Part shown: positions 62,683 through 64,000 of the stretch, one piece after another
Layout of the letters: the number at the start of each line of letters is the position of its first letter
Position numbering within the stretch: the stretch's first letter is position 1
Source of the DNA: Flavobacteriales bacterium
GTDB taxonomy: Bacteria; Bacteroidota; Bacteroidia; Flavobacteriales_D; Sanyastnellaceae
Assembly: GCA_015665315.1 (NCBI GenBank)
Contig: JADFAK010000029.1
Span: 28,255-92,254, forward strand
DNA length: 64,000 nucleotides
Reading direction: 5' to 3'
The notes under the pieces: model-generated
Databases searched by the model: none
What the model was told of the DNA's origin: nothing
What the model saw: the letters and a program-made list of their open reading frames with translations, nothing else
Position numbers and translations under genes: made by a program

Positions 62683-63728
62683 TAAGCTTTTTCAAGAGCC
62701 ACCACCCCCAGATTGTCGTCGCTGAATAGGTTGACGATTAAAATACGTTGCATCTTTTCTGGCATTTCAGACTTAGGGGCCAACAATTGTTCAAGTTGTG
62801 CAGTGTTGTTCAAAAAGCCCTGAGCCAACCACAACGCGAAGGCCGAGCTGGTTTCAAATTCCCCACACAAGTGCTTGAATCGGGCAACTGGACACGTCAT
62901 TTGGCTTAATGCCTGAGAGAGCAAATTGTCATGACTTGGCAGTCCGTTTTCACCGATCAACAGCAAATCGCACTCACCTTGCCAACCTGCTTCATCCATG
63001 GCTTGAGCTACTTTGGAGGCTATTGTTTCCTGAGAGAGTTTACCGCTTTCGGCGACTACCGACTTTATTTGCGGACCTCTATTCTCATTCGTAATCATGA
63101 AAAATGCGGCTGCTTCTCCAGCGACGGGATGGTTTTTGGTATACATCTGCTGTACATCAACCTCTCCATGACCGACCAAACCAGCTTTGTGCATAACGTA
63201 GGCGTGATCTTTGGTCATCTCGTCAAATCCGCCAACGAGGGCTATTTCTGACTCGTTATTTTCCATCAAGGTAAGAGCATCGATAAGGGCGAGTTCGAAA
63301 CTAATTCCCTTGTGCACCCACGTCATGTTGTAGCCGTGAATTTTATGTTGAAGGGCGATTTGAGCGCCACTCGTGTTGAAGGTCGTCTGTAAAAATGCGT
63401 ATGGAATCAGGTTTTCCTCTTGGTTGTCGAGCATCTGATTCATGAACTTCTCCGTGGAACCCATCGAGCCCAATCCAGTGGCCGTAATAATCGAGTCGGG
63501 TTTTGAACCAAAAGCATCGATGCACAAATTCCCCGCACACAAGGCCAATCTCACGCTTTTTCCCATGCGGCGCACCTGTCGGGGATCAATGTATTTCACG
63601 TAGTCAGGGCGCATCACTTCCAATCGGTCGGTGACTGCGTATGTCCATGATTCTGGCAATCCGTTTGTGCCATCGGTCGACTGCGGTGAGATGCATGACG
63701 AAGCTGCTATGTATCCTTTGGTCTTCAT
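62682..63728 (-). CDS. Ketosynthase-like protein without catalytic residues (chain-length-factor type)
   Basis: 348 residues of KAS I/II fold: TATGLGSMGSTEKFMNQML (about 83-101), QTTFNTSGAQIALQHKIHGYN, and EIALVGGFDEMTKDH. Where active KAS enzymes have Cys (ACxSS) it has HKGISFE (about 139-145), and where they have GHTxGA it has CGEFETSS. Both Cys and this His are therefore missing, as in chain-length-factor subunits that pair with an active ketosynthase. The gene upstream on the same strand is such a ketosynthase; they overlap by 4 bases. Fits the aryl-polyene half of the pigment locus. Confidence 0.82.
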   Translation of the reverse strand: MKTKGYIAASSCISPQSTDGTNGLPESWTYAVTDRLEVMRPDYVKYIDPRQVRRMGKSVRLALCAGNLCIDAFGSKPDSIITATGLGSMGSTEKFMNQMLDNQEENLIPYAFLQTTFNTSGAQIALQHKIHGYNMTWVHKGISFELALIDALTLMENNESEIALVGGFDEMTKDHAYVMHKAGLVGHGEVDVQQMYTKNHPVAGEAAAFFMITNENRGPQIKSVVAESGKLSQETIASKVAQAMDEAGWQGECDLLLIGENGLPSHDNLLSQALSQMTCPVARFKHLCGEFETSSAFALWLAQGFLNNTAQLEQLLAPKSEMPEKMQRILIVNLFSDDNLGVVALEKA

Positions 63729-64000
63729 TTGCTGAAAATTAAGGATGAAGCATTGCCACCAAAACCGAACGAGTTGGTCATGGTATGTTTGATCTCTATT
63801 TCGCGTGGATTCGTTTCGGGTATCCAGGCAATTTCGGGATCGTTTTCTTTTAATCCAGCATTCGCAAATGTCTTTCCTCCGAGCATGGCATGAATGGCGT
63901 ACACAGCCTCCAACGACCCAGCGGCACCGAGCGTATGTCCTGTATATCCTTTCGTAGAGCTTATGGCCGGCACGTCATTTCCGAAGATTCTCGATACTGC
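63725..64000 (-). CDS. Beta-ketoacyl-ACP synthase (FabF-like), C-terminal part only
   Basis: The frame is open to the right edge, so only the last 91 residues are visible. AISSTKGYTGHTLGAAGSLEAVYAI carries the catalytic-His block of KAS II (GHTLGAAG), and NSFGFGGNASSLIFSK is the typical FabF C-terminus with the second conserved stretch. It is likely the active partner of the chain-length-factor-like protein encoded next. A longer start lies outside the window. Confidence 0.92.
   Translation of the reverse strand, partial: AVSRIFGNDVPAISSTKGYTGHTLGAAGSLEAVYAIHAMLGGKTFANAGLKENDPEIAWIPETNPREIEIKHTMTNSFGFGGNASSLIFSK

Overview
The window comes from a Bacteroidota chromosome, most likely Flavobacteriales or a close relative (inference). 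The evidence is: secreted proteins ending in type IX secretion (T9SS) sorting domains, a PorP/SprF protein, a TonB-dependent receptor, DUF1573 proteins, a Bacteroidetes-type LptD, several lipoproteins with an LxxC lipobox, promoter-like TTG-N19/22-TAnnTTTG elements, and a flexirubin/dialkylresorcinol-type gene set. No rRNA, tRNA, CRISPR array, transposase or prophage gene was recognised. Most of the window is ordinary, densely packed chromosome; both ends cut a gene.

Layout. 1-5.3 kb: a truncated TetR regulator with a palindromic operator, valS, a small secreted protein and three DUF1573 paralogues. 5.5-10.7 kb: a TonB-dependent receptor followed by a T9SS-exported alpha/beta hydrolase; an 11-bp perfect inverted repeat sits on the promoter region. 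10.9-20.5 kb: an MFS exporter, an S4-domain protein, a fused 2-oxoacid dehydrogenase E1, psuG, a large arylsulfotransferase-like/MopE-repeat/T9SS protein, a DUF922 protein, obg and adk. 20.7-28.8 kb: lpdA, a YdeI-like protein, a small T9SS protein, a PAP2 phosphatase, a lipoprotein, a CBS protein, cysteine desulfurase plus phosphoglucosamine mutase, and a YceI lipoprotein. 29-32.6 kb: a three-lipoprotein CsgG/LPP20 operon. 32.7-44.1 kb: a large T9SS protein, then a tight seven-gene operon (two SusD-unrelated lipoproteins, a Tat-exported DUF1501 protein, a cytochrome-like lipoprotein, another lipoprotein, a 1162-residue surface protein and PorP/SprF). This operon is the best candidate for an undescribed system. 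44-53 kb: a 53-residue membrane protein, a degenerate PLD-like protein, RidA, a PabA/TrpG glutaminase, LptD, an amidase, MlaD and two Fe-S proteins.

53.2-58.8 kb: DarA-like, DarB-like ketosynthase, a small helical protein, a BtrH-like protein and an ABC-2 transporter. Two ketosynthase-family genes on the opposite strand at the right edge (62.7-64 kb) probably begin the aryl-polyene half of the same pigment locus. Between them lie a cupin, an ankyrin protein, a PLD lipoprotein and a 366-bp tandem duplication made of purine/pyrimidine-skewed sequence.

Two non-coding patterns stand out: the 366-bp duplication, and a 15-bp sequence (CATTTGCCGAAGGCT) found five times, three of them at or just after stop codons. 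All functional calls rest on reading the sequence and on knowledge of the families; no database search was run.
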